The notes under the pieces are model-generated. The model saw only the letters and a program-made list of their open reading frames with translations. It was not told where the DNA came from and did not search any database. A program made the translations under genes and the position numbers. From Marinobacter alexandrii (GTDB lineage: Bacteria > Bacteroidota > Bacteroidia > Cytophagales > Cyclobacteriaceae), in assembly GCA_039984955.1 (NCBI GenBank), contig JBDWTN010000007.1:2054501-2118500 (forward strand): DNA of 64,000 bases, given 5' to 3'. Within the stretch, counting starts at the first letter, position 1. The number at the start of each line of letters is the position of its first letter. This document shows, one piece after another, positions 52,601-59,925 of this stretch.

Positions 52601-52928
52601 CTACACCACTGCTTACCTCCACATCAAGCAACTTATCTTTCTTGGCTTTCAGCTTGATTAACCCCACATCACCACTATTTATTTTAACTGTTTTCAGCTC
52701 AAAGCCGACATGACTTATAACTAGCTCAGGGTTTTTAAAATCTCTTTCTGAGGTGAGGGAAAAACTTCCATCTAAATCGGAAAAGGTTCCCTTACTACTA
52801 TCACTCAGAAAAACATGTGCGTATGCAATGGGCTCTTGCGATTCTGAATCTAACAGTGTTCCGTTTATAGTTTTTTGAGAAAAAGCAAAAAAGGGTAGCA
52901 AGAAAAAGCTTAAGTAAAAGTTTCGCAT
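49659..52928 (-). CDS. Very large secreted protein with carboxypeptidase-regulatory-like, MG2-like and plug-like domains (1089 aa)
   Basis: A signal peptide (MRNFYLSFFLLPFFAFSQ) is followed by a CarboxypepD_reg-like domain (INGTLLDSESQEPIAYAHVFLSD segments, residues about 20-110). An alpha-2-macroglobulin-type MG2-like region follows (VYLHTDREVYYAGEDIWLKGY, about 370-500). Near the end (about 900-1030) a segment resembles a TonB-receptor plug (EVVVLGEEG, then NPANIERIEFVKLYGKNGSLFVYT). No outer-membrane barrel follows, so it is not a receptor. The family is common in Bacteroidota but its role is unknown. Confidence 0.82.
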   Translation of the reverse strand: MRNFYLSFFLLPFFAFSQKTINGTLLDSESQEPIAYAHVFLSDSSKGTFSDLDGSFSLTSERDFKNPELVISHVGFELKTVKINSGDVGLIKLKAKKDKLLDVEVSSGVDKKWRREYELFKEAILGSTPFAEKCKILNPWVIDFSKVKEAFLATADKPIEIANDALGYRISFRLDFFSIINTTVFIKGHPTKVRNLSANEQQRIEFDRNRQKAYEGSVYHFAQCLANDSLDHCGYEAYFVGYELTDIAHIQVQKNLIENRRVTHRNRILTKRGSENQFDFDGFLQVIYTNPITEKSEESWIKQNGDAFITEKGVIENLDNLKLYGSFSNDRLANYLPLAELKPYYKKQLKTKSIADKIRSKFPENNLNEKVYLHTDREVYYAGEDIWLKGYINPSENGAVQSRKLYVELINKDSSITQTIISIEDGKASGYLTIPNSLTDGPYMIASYTDLNAKYPDSHFKKPIQIGYWEAKTIRNSNDSGTISIFPEGGELIARIVNNVAFEIKDSKGNRMNGELSLYEGNKKLTNAKTDWAGKGSFKLIPKENVRYSLKGNELNLTPHKFSASTKEIGIIVQNTVDGFRVNLQSNVVISDSIYIVTSCKNKLQSIHHAFLYKTYQLMILNEDLNDGVNVITIFDKNINPLLERVMYKPPTIVGLGLNVSSQDLQTRVTIAGQDSIKSASLSIIDLSKSNDRGIESILVTNYLRPEIKGMIQNADQIFFEPNEKNIDFLMLKNGLRNFNENIELTNETIQKELIAGFQINGSIDFKKAKKAHTDTIYLINRKSKTPLLSEIVDEKGQFSFDNVSYTDSTSLFFAFDKKYAKNVSSINLTADHDWQYISGYPFKFDFSDELLNERRKLNFENYIRSRTSFNTSEATLLEEVVVLGEEGSSLKSRKYSITSADILSFKEKPLAGFGITTYTAIQRLQSVEVIIYYEVGGAIIRDVKLINSEVTDPLRNEIDLFIDNSFSEPITLLYMNPANIERIEFVKLYGKNGSLFVYTREITEKKSNRRVFQKRLKGFQEKKDFYTEKLLQNPSHQSATLHWDPSISNDQRSISFSVPQKQIPMKIILEGFTKDNKPFRLTKTYHSN

Positions 52929-53051
52929 GTAGGTCAGATTTTAGCAAACTCTCTAAAAGAGAACTCACAGGGTTACTTCGCCTATATAACAAGCGCTTTG
53001 CAATTGACCATTAGAGATGTGATAATCTAAACTAGGTTTGGGTCTATCTTT

Positions 53052-55145
53052 TCAGGAAATTCTACCCCAATTCACAGCATTCTTGCTGAATGAATCAATA
53101 TGTGTTTTAATCATTCGGTGTTCCTGCATTTCGAGGTTGGGATCACCTTTTAATAAATCTTGAGCTGCTATTCGTGCAGCCTTCAGGATTTCACCATCCT
53201 TTACAAGATCAGAAACAAGCAAATCCAGCGCGCCACTTTGTCGCGTACCCATTAAGTCTCCTGGTCCTCGAAGTGCTAAATCTACCTCGGCGATTTTGAA
53301 ACCATCGGTTGTGTCGACCATTGTTTTAGTTCTGGTACGAGCTTCTGTGCTCAACTTTACACCAGTCATCAATATACAGTAAGATTGATCTGCACCTCTT
53401 CCTACTCTTCCCCTGAGCTGATGCAACTGAGATAGTCCAAAACGTTCAGCATTTTCAACAACCATGATGCTTGCATTAGGAACATTTACCCCCACTTCAA
53501 TCACTGTAGTCGCGACCATGATTTGTGTTTCACCTTTCACGAAACGTTGCATCTCCCATTCTTTATCTTCTGCCTTCATTCTTCCATGAACCACAGATAT
53601 CTGATAGTCAGGGAACCGTCTATTTATTCCCTCATATCCATCCATCAGGTCTTTATAATCTAGTGTAGCGGATTCTTCAATAAGAGGATATACAATATAG
53701 GCTTGCCTTCCCTTCTCAATCTCTTTTTCCACAAACCCAAACATCTCTAGCCGCTTTGTATCCCTGAAATGCTTGGTAATAATTGGCTTTCTTCCTGCAG
53801 GTAGCTCATCGATAACTGAAATATCCAGATCTCCATAAAGTGTCATGGCTAAGGTTCTCGGGATGGGTGTAGCTGTCATAACCAGCACATGTGGATAGAT
53901 ATCCGTGGTTTTCGTCCACAGCTTTGCTCTTTGTGCTACTCCAAAGCGATGCTGTTCATCAATTACTGCCAGACCCAGATTTTTGAACTTTACCTTGTCT
54001 TCTAGCAACGCATGTGTCCCTACCAAAATGGTGATTAAACCAGACATGAGTCCTTCGTGAATAATCTTACGTTCGGATTTTGGAGTAGATCCAGTAAGTC
54101 TTGCAATATGAATTCCTAAAGGTTTGGTTTGTTCTTTCAATCCATTAAAATGCTGCTCAGCTAAAATTTCAGTTGGAGCCATGAAAGCACATTGAAAGTC
54201 AGAACCGATCGCAATAAGCATAGCGAGAAAAGCGACCATGGTTTTGCCGCTTCCTACGTCTCCTTGTACCAATCGATTCATTTGATGACCTGAACGGAAG
54301 TCCGAGTAAATTTCTTTAACAACTCTTTTTTGAGCTCCTGTAAGCTCAAAAGGCATGTGTTTTTCATAAAACTCGTGAAGAAGTTCACTCTTGTTGATGA
54401 TTGCACCACGGTATTTTTCTGTTCTGGCAATTTTGAGTTTGATCAATCGAAGCTGTACAAAAAAAAGCTCCTCAAACTTCATTCGATTTTGAGCTTGCTG
54501 TATGTGCTGTGCTGTCCTGGGAAAGTGCATGGCAACAACTGCCGATTTTTTATCAATAAGTCGAAACTGATGGATTAATTTATCTGGTAGTGTTTCCTGG
54601 ATATAATTTACCGCCTCTACCAGGAGAATTTTCATCTCTTTTGAAAAGAACTTACTATCAAGTCCTTTTTTTTTCATTTTTTCAGTAGTGTGATATATTG
54701 GCTGGAGATATCCTCCTTTGGTGTTCTTCTCTGTCTGGATTTCAATTTCAGGATGAGCAATATTGAATTTTCCGTTGAATATGCTCGCTTTGCCAAAGGC
54801 AACATATCTTACTCCAATTGTTAAGCTTTTTTGGACCCATTGTACTCCCTTGAACCAGACCATTTCAATGGTTCCTGTTTCATCGGCAAACACACCCATC
54901 AACCTAGCTTTTCTTCCAATTCCTATAGTCTTGAAGGATTTAAATTCTCCAATGAGTTGGACATATGGCATGTCTGGTTGTAGCTCATTGATTTTGTAAA
55001 AGCGACTTCTGTCTTCGTGTCTAAACGGATAATGTTGAAGTAAGTCACCGAATGTGAAGATTTGCAGTTCTTTATTGAGTGTTTCGGCCCTTTGAGGGCC
55101 TACTCCTTTCAGATACTCAATTGAACGATCAAAGAACTGATGCAT
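53052..55145 (-). CDS. recG: ATP-dependent DNA helicase RecG
   Basis: This 697-residue helicase remodels stalled forks and Holliday junctions. A wedge OB-fold domain (about residues 60-150) precedes the motor: Walker A QGDVGSGKTMVA, DEQHRFGVAQRAKL, TATPIPRTLAMTLYGDLDIS, then a second lobe with QLRGRVGRGADQSYC and the conserved C-terminal DGFKIAEVDLALRGPGDLMGTRQSG. It is the last gene of the mutY-ssb-gldE-gldD-recG run, 9 bases after gldD. Confidence 0.97.
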   Translation of the reverse strand: MHQFFDRSIEYLKGVGPQRAETLNKELQIFTFGDLLQHYPFRHEDRSRFYKINELQPDMPYVQLIGEFKSFKTIGIGRKARLMGVFADETGTIEMVWFKGVQWVQKSLTIGVRYVAFGKASIFNGKFNIAHPEIEIQTEKNTKGGYLQPIYHTTEKMKKKGLDSKFFSKEMKILLVEAVNYIQETLPDKLIHQFRLIDKKSAVVAMHFPRTAQHIQQAQNRMKFEELFFVQLRLIKLKIARTEKYRGAIINKSELLHEFYEKHMPFELTGAQKRVVKEIYSDFRSGHQMNRLVQGDVGSGKTMVAFLAMLIAIGSDFQCAFMAPTEILAEQHFNGLKEQTKPLGIHIARLTGSTPKSERKIIHEGLMSGLITILVGTHALLEDKVKFKNLGLAVIDEQHRFGVAQRAKLWTKTTDIYPHVLVMTATPIPRTLAMTLYGDLDISVIDELPAGRKPIITKHFRDTKRLEMFGFVEKEIEKGRQAYIVYPLIEESATLDYKDLMDGYEGINRRFPDYQISVVHGRMKAEDKEWEMQRFVKGETQIMVATTVIEVGVNVPNASIMVVENAERFGLSQLHQLRGRVGRGADQSYCILMTGVKLSTEARTRTKTMVDTTDGFKIAEVDLALRGPGDLMGTRQSGALDLLVSDLVKDGEILKAARIAAQDLLKGDPNLEMQEHRMIKTHIDSFSKNAVNWGRIS

Positions 55146-55154
55146 AGACTAAAA

Positions 55155-55718
55155 TTAGTCTCTCCATTCCAAAGTAGTAAGCAGATACAAAATGTCTTGC
55201 TTAATATAGTCAATGATCGGAGCTAGAGAATCGTTTTTAGTAGCTGTTCTGAAATATAACGCTCCTCTTAAAAAATGATCCGTGCTATCAGAGACATGAA
55301 ACTGAGCTTGTGTAGGTACATCACCTTCGAGTTCAGTGAAGGATGCAAATAGGCCACTTGGAAGCTCAATAATACTTTCTTCAATAGCATAAGCTTTCAC
55401 GCTATGTTGAGAGGTGAGTTTATACGAGTCACTCAAGTATTCTCGAATAATGGAATCTGTTACAGGTTTATAAGTAATTTGAATAGTAGCACCCATTTCA
55501 GCATAAAATAGATTGATCCAATACTTTTCTGATATCCAGCTAGAGTCTTTTAAAATTTTAGCATGTTTGGAATATTTAAAATGGTATGGAAATGAATCAG
55601 GAAGCGATATATATTCAGATTCGGGAAGATTAATGCGGTTATATCCCCGGGGTTTAGGCAAATAATCACTTCCACAGGCAACAAAAAATAAAGCAAAAAC
55701 AAGTGTGAAATATTTCAT
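55155..55718 (-). CDS. gldD: Gliding motility lipoprotein GldD
   Basis: GldD is a lipoprotein required for gliding and type IX secretion in this phylum, with no known enzyme activity. The signal peptide MKYFTLVFALFFVAC ends at a lipobox cysteine at residue 15. The mature start (LPKPRGYNRINLP) is the recognisable GldD signature, followed by a beta-rich body with YWINLFYAEMGATIQITY. The length of 187 residues fits. Its place next to gldE and ssb is the conserved order. Confidence 0.92.
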   Translation of the reverse strand: MKYFTLVFALFFVACGSDYLPKPRGYNRINLPESEYISLPDSFPYHFKYSKHAKILKDSSWISEKYWINLFYAEMGATIQITYKPVTDSIIREYLSDSYKLTSQHSVKAYAIEESIIELPSGLFASFTELEGDVPTQAQFHVSDSTDHFLRGALYFRTATKNDSLAPIIDYIKQDILYLLTTLEWRD

Positions 55719-55736
55719 ATGCCAACAAAGGTGATT

Positions 55737-57098
55737 CTAATCTTCAAATCCAGCAACGTTACTTTTGTCTGAATTGATATAGGCTCTAACACGTTTAATC
55801 CTTCTCTGATCAACAGCTACTACAGTAAAAACAAAATGAGAGAATCTGATTTTCTCCCCAGCACTAGGGAGTTTGGTGTTAATCTCAAGTAAAAGACCAC
55901 CCAAAGATTCGCTTTCACCTTTCACAGAATCGAAAACAGAAACATCAGAATTAGTGATTTTGCAAAAATCGTTTAGCGAAGTTTTGCCTTCAAAAATGAA
56001 AGTCTGATTATCTAGCTTATTGTAAGCTACATCACTTTCATCATCGAACTCATCATTGATTTCACCAACAATTTCTTCAATCACATCCTCCATAGTAATC
56101 AAACCAGATGTACCTCCGTATTCATCAATCACTACTGCTATGTGAACTTGTTTTTCTTGAAAATCTTTGAAGAGATCATCTATTTTCTTGCTTTCAGGGA
56201 CGAAGAATGCTGGACGTAGAAGCTGTTGCCATTGAAAATCTTCTTCTTCAACAATATGCGGGAGGAGATCTTTGATGTATAGGATTCCTTCTACCTTATC
56301 CACGGTTTCAGAATAAATAGGTATTCGGGAGTACCCTGTTTTGTTGATTTGATTCATCAATTCGTGGAAATCAGTCTCTATATCAATAGCGGTGATATCC
56401 ATGCGCGATTTCATGACCTGTTTTACTGAAAGGGTTCCAAAGTTTACTATCCCTTTCAAAATACCCTTTTCTTCTTCGGATACCTCTTCTTTTGCAACGG
56501 AAATTTCCAGGGCCTGATTGATTTCCTCTACAGATAGGTTATATCCCTTTTTCTCCATTCTTTTCTCAATTAGCCCAGTCACACTCATTAAAAACCAAGA
56601 TATTGGTTTAAAAAATCTATAGGAAATCAAAAGCATTCCAGAAGTAAGTTTTGCAAAAGCCCTTCCATTATGATTGGCGTAAACCTTAGGAATAATCTCT
56701 CCAAACAAGATGATAAGGATGGTAATAGCGGATGTCAAGATTACAATCGTTAAACCTTGCCTGCTCTCATCTCCCACTATTTGCCAGGTTGCATAGGTAG
56801 AAATAGTTACTATAAAAATGTTGACAAGATTGTTTAGGATCAGAATTGTAGCCAGAAGCCTTTTTGGATGATGAAGCAATAAACTTATCCGCTTTTCTTT
56901 CACATCACCAGATCTGTTCAGTTCCATGATTTGATTGTGAGAAAAAGAGAAAAAAGCGACTTCTGAACCAGAAATGAGGCCTGAAAGGCAGAGCAAAACG
57001 AGCACCACCAATCCATTGATTATGAAAAAGGAGACGGGCAGGTCTGCCATCATACTTAACAACACCGTGGGGAATGGATCGTCTAAAGATGTTTCCAA
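55737..57098 (-). CDS. gldE: Gliding motility-associated protein GldE (CNNM/CBS/CorC-HlyC family)
   Basis: This 453-residue protein has four hydrophobic segments in the CNNM/DUF21 domain (about residues 15-190). CBS repeats follow (about 215-340, with a VVIDEYGGTSGLITMEDVIEEIVGEI motif), then a C-terminal CorC/HlyC domain (about 360-445). In Flavobacterium GldE interacts functionally with GldD, its immediate downstream neighbour here. The wider family exports Mg2+ or Co2+. The gene lies 15 bases after ssb. Confidence 0.9.
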   Translation of the reverse strand: METSLDDPFPTVLLSMMADLPVSFFIINGLVVLVLLCLSGLISGSEVAFFSFSHNQIMELNRSGDVKEKRISLLLHHPKRLLATILILNNLVNIFIVTISTYATWQIVGDESRQGLTIVILTSAITILIILFGEIIPKVYANHNGRAFAKLTSGMLLISYRFFKPISWFLMSVTGLIEKRMEKKGYNLSVEEINQALEISVAKEEVSEEEKGILKGIVNFGTLSVKQVMKSRMDITAIDIETDFHELMNQINKTGYSRIPIYSETVDKVEGILYIKDLLPHIVEEEDFQWQQLLRPAFFVPESKKIDDLFKDFQEKQVHIAVVIDEYGGTSGLITMEDVIEEIVGEINDEFDDESDVAYNKLDNQTFIFEGKTSLNDFCKITNSDVSVFDSVKGESESLGGLLLEINTKLPSAGEKIRFSHFVFTVVAVDQRRIKRVRAYINSDKSNVAGFED

Positions 57099-57113
57099 GT
57101 ATTATTTATTTCG

Positions 57114-57560
57114 TTAAAAAGGAAGATCATCAGTTGCATCACCACCTCCTGAGTCTTGTACTGGAGTAGGGGCTTGTGCTGGCTGTTGATTTGAATAATC
57201 TCCACCTTGTTGATTTTGAGAAGAACCTCCGCCACCTCCAAGCATGGTCATATTATCACCCACAACCTCGGTTGTGTATCTGGTAACACCATCTTTTTCC
57301 CAAGAACGTGTTCTAAGTTTTCCTTCAACATAAATCATATCACCTTTCTTCACATACTTTTCGACCACTTCAGCCAAACCTCTCCATAGAACTACGTTAT
57401 GCCATTCAGTTTGTTCCCTTCGTTCCCCTGTTTGACGGTCTTTGTATGTCTCTGATGTAGCAATAGAAAAGTTTGCAACAGTAGCTCCGTTTTCTAGATG
57501 ACGAACTTCAGGGTCTTTACCAAGACGACCAACCAAGATTACTTTGTTTACTCCAGACAT
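57114..57560 (-). CDS. ssb: Single-stranded DNA-binding protein
   Basis: This 148-residue SSB has an OB-fold (about residues 3-105: [16 protein letters not shown], then [23 protein letters not shown] and [11 protein letters not shown]). A Gly/Gln-rich linker follows, then the acidic C-terminal tip DDLPF, which binds partner proteins. The next genes on the same strand are gldE and recG, and RecG is a known SSB-tip partner. The gene lies 10 bases after mutY. Confidence 0.97.
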   Translation of the reverse strand: MSGVNKVILVGRLGKDPEVRHLENGATVANFSIATSETYKDRQTGERREQTEWHNVVLWRGLAEVVEKYVKKGDMIYVEGKLRTRSWEKDGVTRYTTEVVGDNMTMLGGGGGSSQNQQGGDYSNQQPAQAPTPVQDSGGGDATDDLPF

Positions 57561-57570
57561 AAAATGATTA

Positions 57571-58617
57571 TTATATACCTACTCGTTGTAGGTAATTTAC
57601 TATTAGTTTAGGTTTTGGCAAATTTAGTATTTCCTCAACGGAATACGATTTTAAATTACCTTTTTGAGAAATTGTTTCAATGTTATCTACTTTTATTTCG
57701 TAAAAGTGAGCAGTTATCTTTTGGTGACTTAAAACATGAATCATTGGCTCACTGATTTCATTTAATACAAAATCTGAAAGTTGCAATTTCTGTCTTGCTT
57801 GCTCTAAGACTTCTTCTTCGTTTAGCGCTCCCTCGATAAGGTAAAAATCAAAAAGGCCACTCCAAACATCCTTTTCTATCCGTTCCTTAAGCATATAATT
57901 TTCACCGAACTTGAATACCAAGTAATTAAAGAATCGGTCTCTGACCTTTGTTTTACCGGTCTTTATCGGAAGGCTTTTTTCAATACCTTTTGTTTTTGCG
58001 AGGCAGTCCACTTGGAAAAGACAATCATCACACTTTGGTTTAGGAGCACATACAGTGGCACCAAACTCCATCATTGCCTGATTAAAAGATCCAGGATCTT
58101 TCTCTAGAATTTCAGTTTCTAACTTCTTTTCAAAAATTTTACGCGTTCCACTTTTTGAAATATCTTCTTCTATACCGAAATATCTTGAAGCAAAACGATA
58201 GACATTACCGTCTACTACAGGCCTAGGTTCGTCAAAACAAATAGATGCAATGGCAGCAGCAGTATAGGGTCCAACTCCTTTTAACTTTATTATTTCTGAA
58301 TACGTGCTGGGAAAGCTATTGAGGTTTTCTGAAACATGTTTAGCTGTGGAGTGCAAATTTCTGGCCCTGGAATAATAGCCAAGTCCCTGCCAAAGACGGA
58401 GAACTTTTTCTTCGGGAGCGCTTGCCAGATCATGAATAGTAGGGAAAGACTCTACGAAACGCTCCCAATAGGGAAGACCCTGGTCTACTCTGGTTTGCTG
58501 GAGAATGATTTCAGATAACCAAACTGGATATGGGTCTTTTGTCCTTCGCCATGGGAGGTCACGCTTTCTCTCTGTGTACCAATTAATTAGCCTTTTGGCA
58601 AATGTTTTCTCTTCGAT
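57571..58617 (-). CDS. mutY: A/G-specific adenine glycosylase MutY, with no standard start codon
   Basis: MutY removes A opposite 8-oxoG. The reading frame carries the full family: [26 protein letters not shown] (catalytic Glu), [13 protein letters not shown] and VVDGNVYRF (catalytic Asp), an iron-sulfur cluster region, and a C-terminal NUDIX-like 8-oxoG domain. The frame is open only back to 58620, where TAA 58623-58621 closes it, and between there and the core no ATG, GTG or TTG exists. The best guess for the start is ATC at 58617 (348 residues, the family length). The cluster cysteines are C-x5-C-x2-C-x5-C, where C-x6-C-x2-C-x5-C is usual. Confidence 0.85.
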   Translation of the reverse strand: MEEKTFAKRLINWYTERKRDLPWRRTKDPYPVWLSEIILQQTRVDQGLPYWERFVESFPTIHDLASAPEEKVLRLWQGLGYYSRARNLHSTAKHVSENLNSFPSTYSEIIKLKGVGPYTAAAIASICFDEPRPVVDGNVYRFASRYFGIEEDISKSGTRKIFEKKLETEILEKDPGSFNQAMMEFGATVCAPKPKCDDCLFQVDCLAKTKGIEKSLPIKTGKTKVRDRFFNYLVFKFGENYMLKERIEKDVWSGLFDFYLIEGALNEEEVLEQARQKLQLSDFVLNEISEPMIHVLSHQKITAHFYEIKVDNIETISQKGNLKSYSVEEILNLPKPKLIVNYLQRVGI

Positions 58618-58662
58618 GACTTAATAATTTAGAAATCCTTTTTTTATGTGAAGGTGCAAATT

Positions 58663-58670
58663 TAATTTTG
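58663..58670 (+). promoter_or_regulatory. Promoter -7 candidate of the HU gene
   Basis: TAATTTTG matches the Bacteroidota -7 element TAnnTTTG and lies 41 bases ahead of the GTG of the HU-like gene, in the 90-base gap divergent from mutY. A T-rich stretch upstream (58639-58645) may stand for the -33 element. Support is by position and consensus only. Confidence 0.35.
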
Positions 58671-58710
58671 GCCACCCAATTTCAAACACCCACCTATAAA
58701 TCAGACAGTT

Positions 58711-59001
58711 GTGACAAAGGCCGATGTGATAAATGAAATTTCCGATAAAACCGGAATAGACAAAGCAGACGTACAGGCTTCAGTAGAAGCATTCTTCACC
58801 GTGGTAAAAAATAACATGGCCAATGGAGAGAATGTTTATGTACGAGGCTTTGGAAGCTTTGTAAATAAGAAGAGAGCAAAGAAAATAGCTCGAAATATTT
58901 CAAAGAATACCGCTATAGTGATTGATGAGCATTTCATTCCATCTTTCAAGCCATCAAAAATTTTCGTAGAGAAAATTAAAAACTCAGCAAAGATCAAGTG
59001 A
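58711..59001 (+). CDS. HU/IHF-family DNA-binding protein
   Basis: This 96-residue DNA-bending protein has the family layout: an N-terminal helical dimer part (TKADVINEISDKTGI, VEAFFTVVKNNMANGE) and the beta arms around VYVRGFGSF, ending in IPSFKPSKIFVEKIK. The final KPSK-type stretch matches the HU signature. The start is GTG at 58711, the only start in frame with the family start. It begins the plus-strand run to rng and overlaps the next gene by GTGA. Confidence 0.93.
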   Translation: MTKADVINEISDKTGIDKADVQASVEAFFTVVKNNMANGENVYVRGFGSFVNKKRAKKIARNISKNTAIVIDEHFIPSFKPSKIFVEKIKNSAKIK

Positions 59002-59783
59002 CAAGATCACAGTTAATTCTTCTGTTAGGAGCCAGTGCGCTCGTTGTAATCTTATTTCAATTGCCGAGAAGTGTAGTAGAGAATGAGCAATTACAGGAAG
59101 TGACTGAAACGGAAAGTCACTCAATGGAAATCCCTCAAGAAGTTGAAAATCAGATCAATGAGCTAAGAAGATTGATCAATCAGGAAGAAAATGTTGATAA
59201 AAAGGCTAACTTTGCGCATTCTTTGGCAAGACGCTTTCTCGACTATGGGGCAGTGGATAGTGCAGCACGATATGCAGAGGTTATTCAGTTATGGGTTCAA
59301 AGACCGTCTGAATTAGTCGCAGACATTTACTTTATTGCTTACGAGAGGTCTTCAGGACCAGAGGAAGCAAAAGATTACGCTGTAAAAGCTAGAGAGGTTT
59401 TACAAAAACTGTTGGAAAAAGATCCAACAAACCTAGTATTGAAAAATAGATTGGCGATGACACTTGTTGTTTCTGAAAATCCCATGGCTGGGGTGAGCAT
59501 GCTCAGAGAAATCTTAGCTCAAGATGAAACAAATAGACAAGCCATTCTAAACCTTGGCCTTTTGGCAATCCAAAGTGGACAATTTGAAAGAGCCAAGGAA
59601 AGATTTGAAAATCTGGTATCACTAAATTCGGCAGATCATGAAGCCAAGCTTTATTTAGCGGTATCAATGATGGAAATAGATCAACAATCACAGGCTCGTC
59701 TGTTATTGGAGGAAATTTTGGCAACTCAAGATTCTATCCCTGCTATCAAGATGATGGCAAACGATTACTTGAATAGCCTTTAA
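58998..59783 (+). CDS. Membrane-anchored TPR protein (261 aa)
   Basis: It has a GTG start inside the HU stop (GTGA overlap). The N-terminus has one hydrophobic helix (QLILLLGASALVVILFQL), so the protein is anchored and faces the periplasm. From about residue 60 onward there are four to five TPR-like helix pairs, including NRQAILNLGLLAIQSGQFERA and SADHEAKLYLAVSMMEI. A similar HU-TPR-RNase G layout seems usual in the phylum. The partner is unknown. Confidence 0.85.
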   Translation: MTRSQLILLLGASALVVILFQLPRSVVENEQLQEVTETESHSMEIPQEVENQINELRRLINQEENVDKKANFAHSLARRFLDYGAVDSAARYAEVIQLWVQRPSELVADIYFIAYERSSGPEEAKDYAVKAREVLQKLLEKDPTNLVLKNRLAMTLVVSENPMAGVSMLREILAQDETNRQAILNLGLLAIQSGQFERAKERFENLVSLNSADHEAKLYLAVSMMEIDQQSQARLLLEEILATQDSIPAIKMMANDYLNSL

Positions 59784-59813
59784 AACATTTTAGAAACTTA
59801 AACACAAAAAATT

Positions 59814-59903
59814 ATGCCTTGCGGTAAAAAAAGAAAGAGACATAAGATCTCGACTCACAAGAGAAAGAAAAGACTTAGAAAAAATAGACACAAGAAAAAG
59901 TAA
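59814..59903 (+). CDS. Tiny basic COX24/AURKAIP1-domain ribosome-associated protein (29 aa)
   Basis: The 29-residue product MPCGKKRKRHKISTHKRKKR... is nearly half lysine and arginine. Its core KRKRHKISTHKRKKRLRK is the COX24/AURKAIP1 (mS38-like) signature, known from small basic ribosomal proteins (bTHX/bS22-like size) found in Bacteroidota. It is encoded 30 bases after the TPR gene and 22 bases ahead of rng, on the same strand. A role in the small ribosomal subunit is likely from the family, not proven here. Confidence 0.85.
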   Translation: MPCGKKRKRHKISTHKRKKRLRKNRHKKK

Positions 59904-59925
59904 TCGACACCTTTAATTAATCGCT

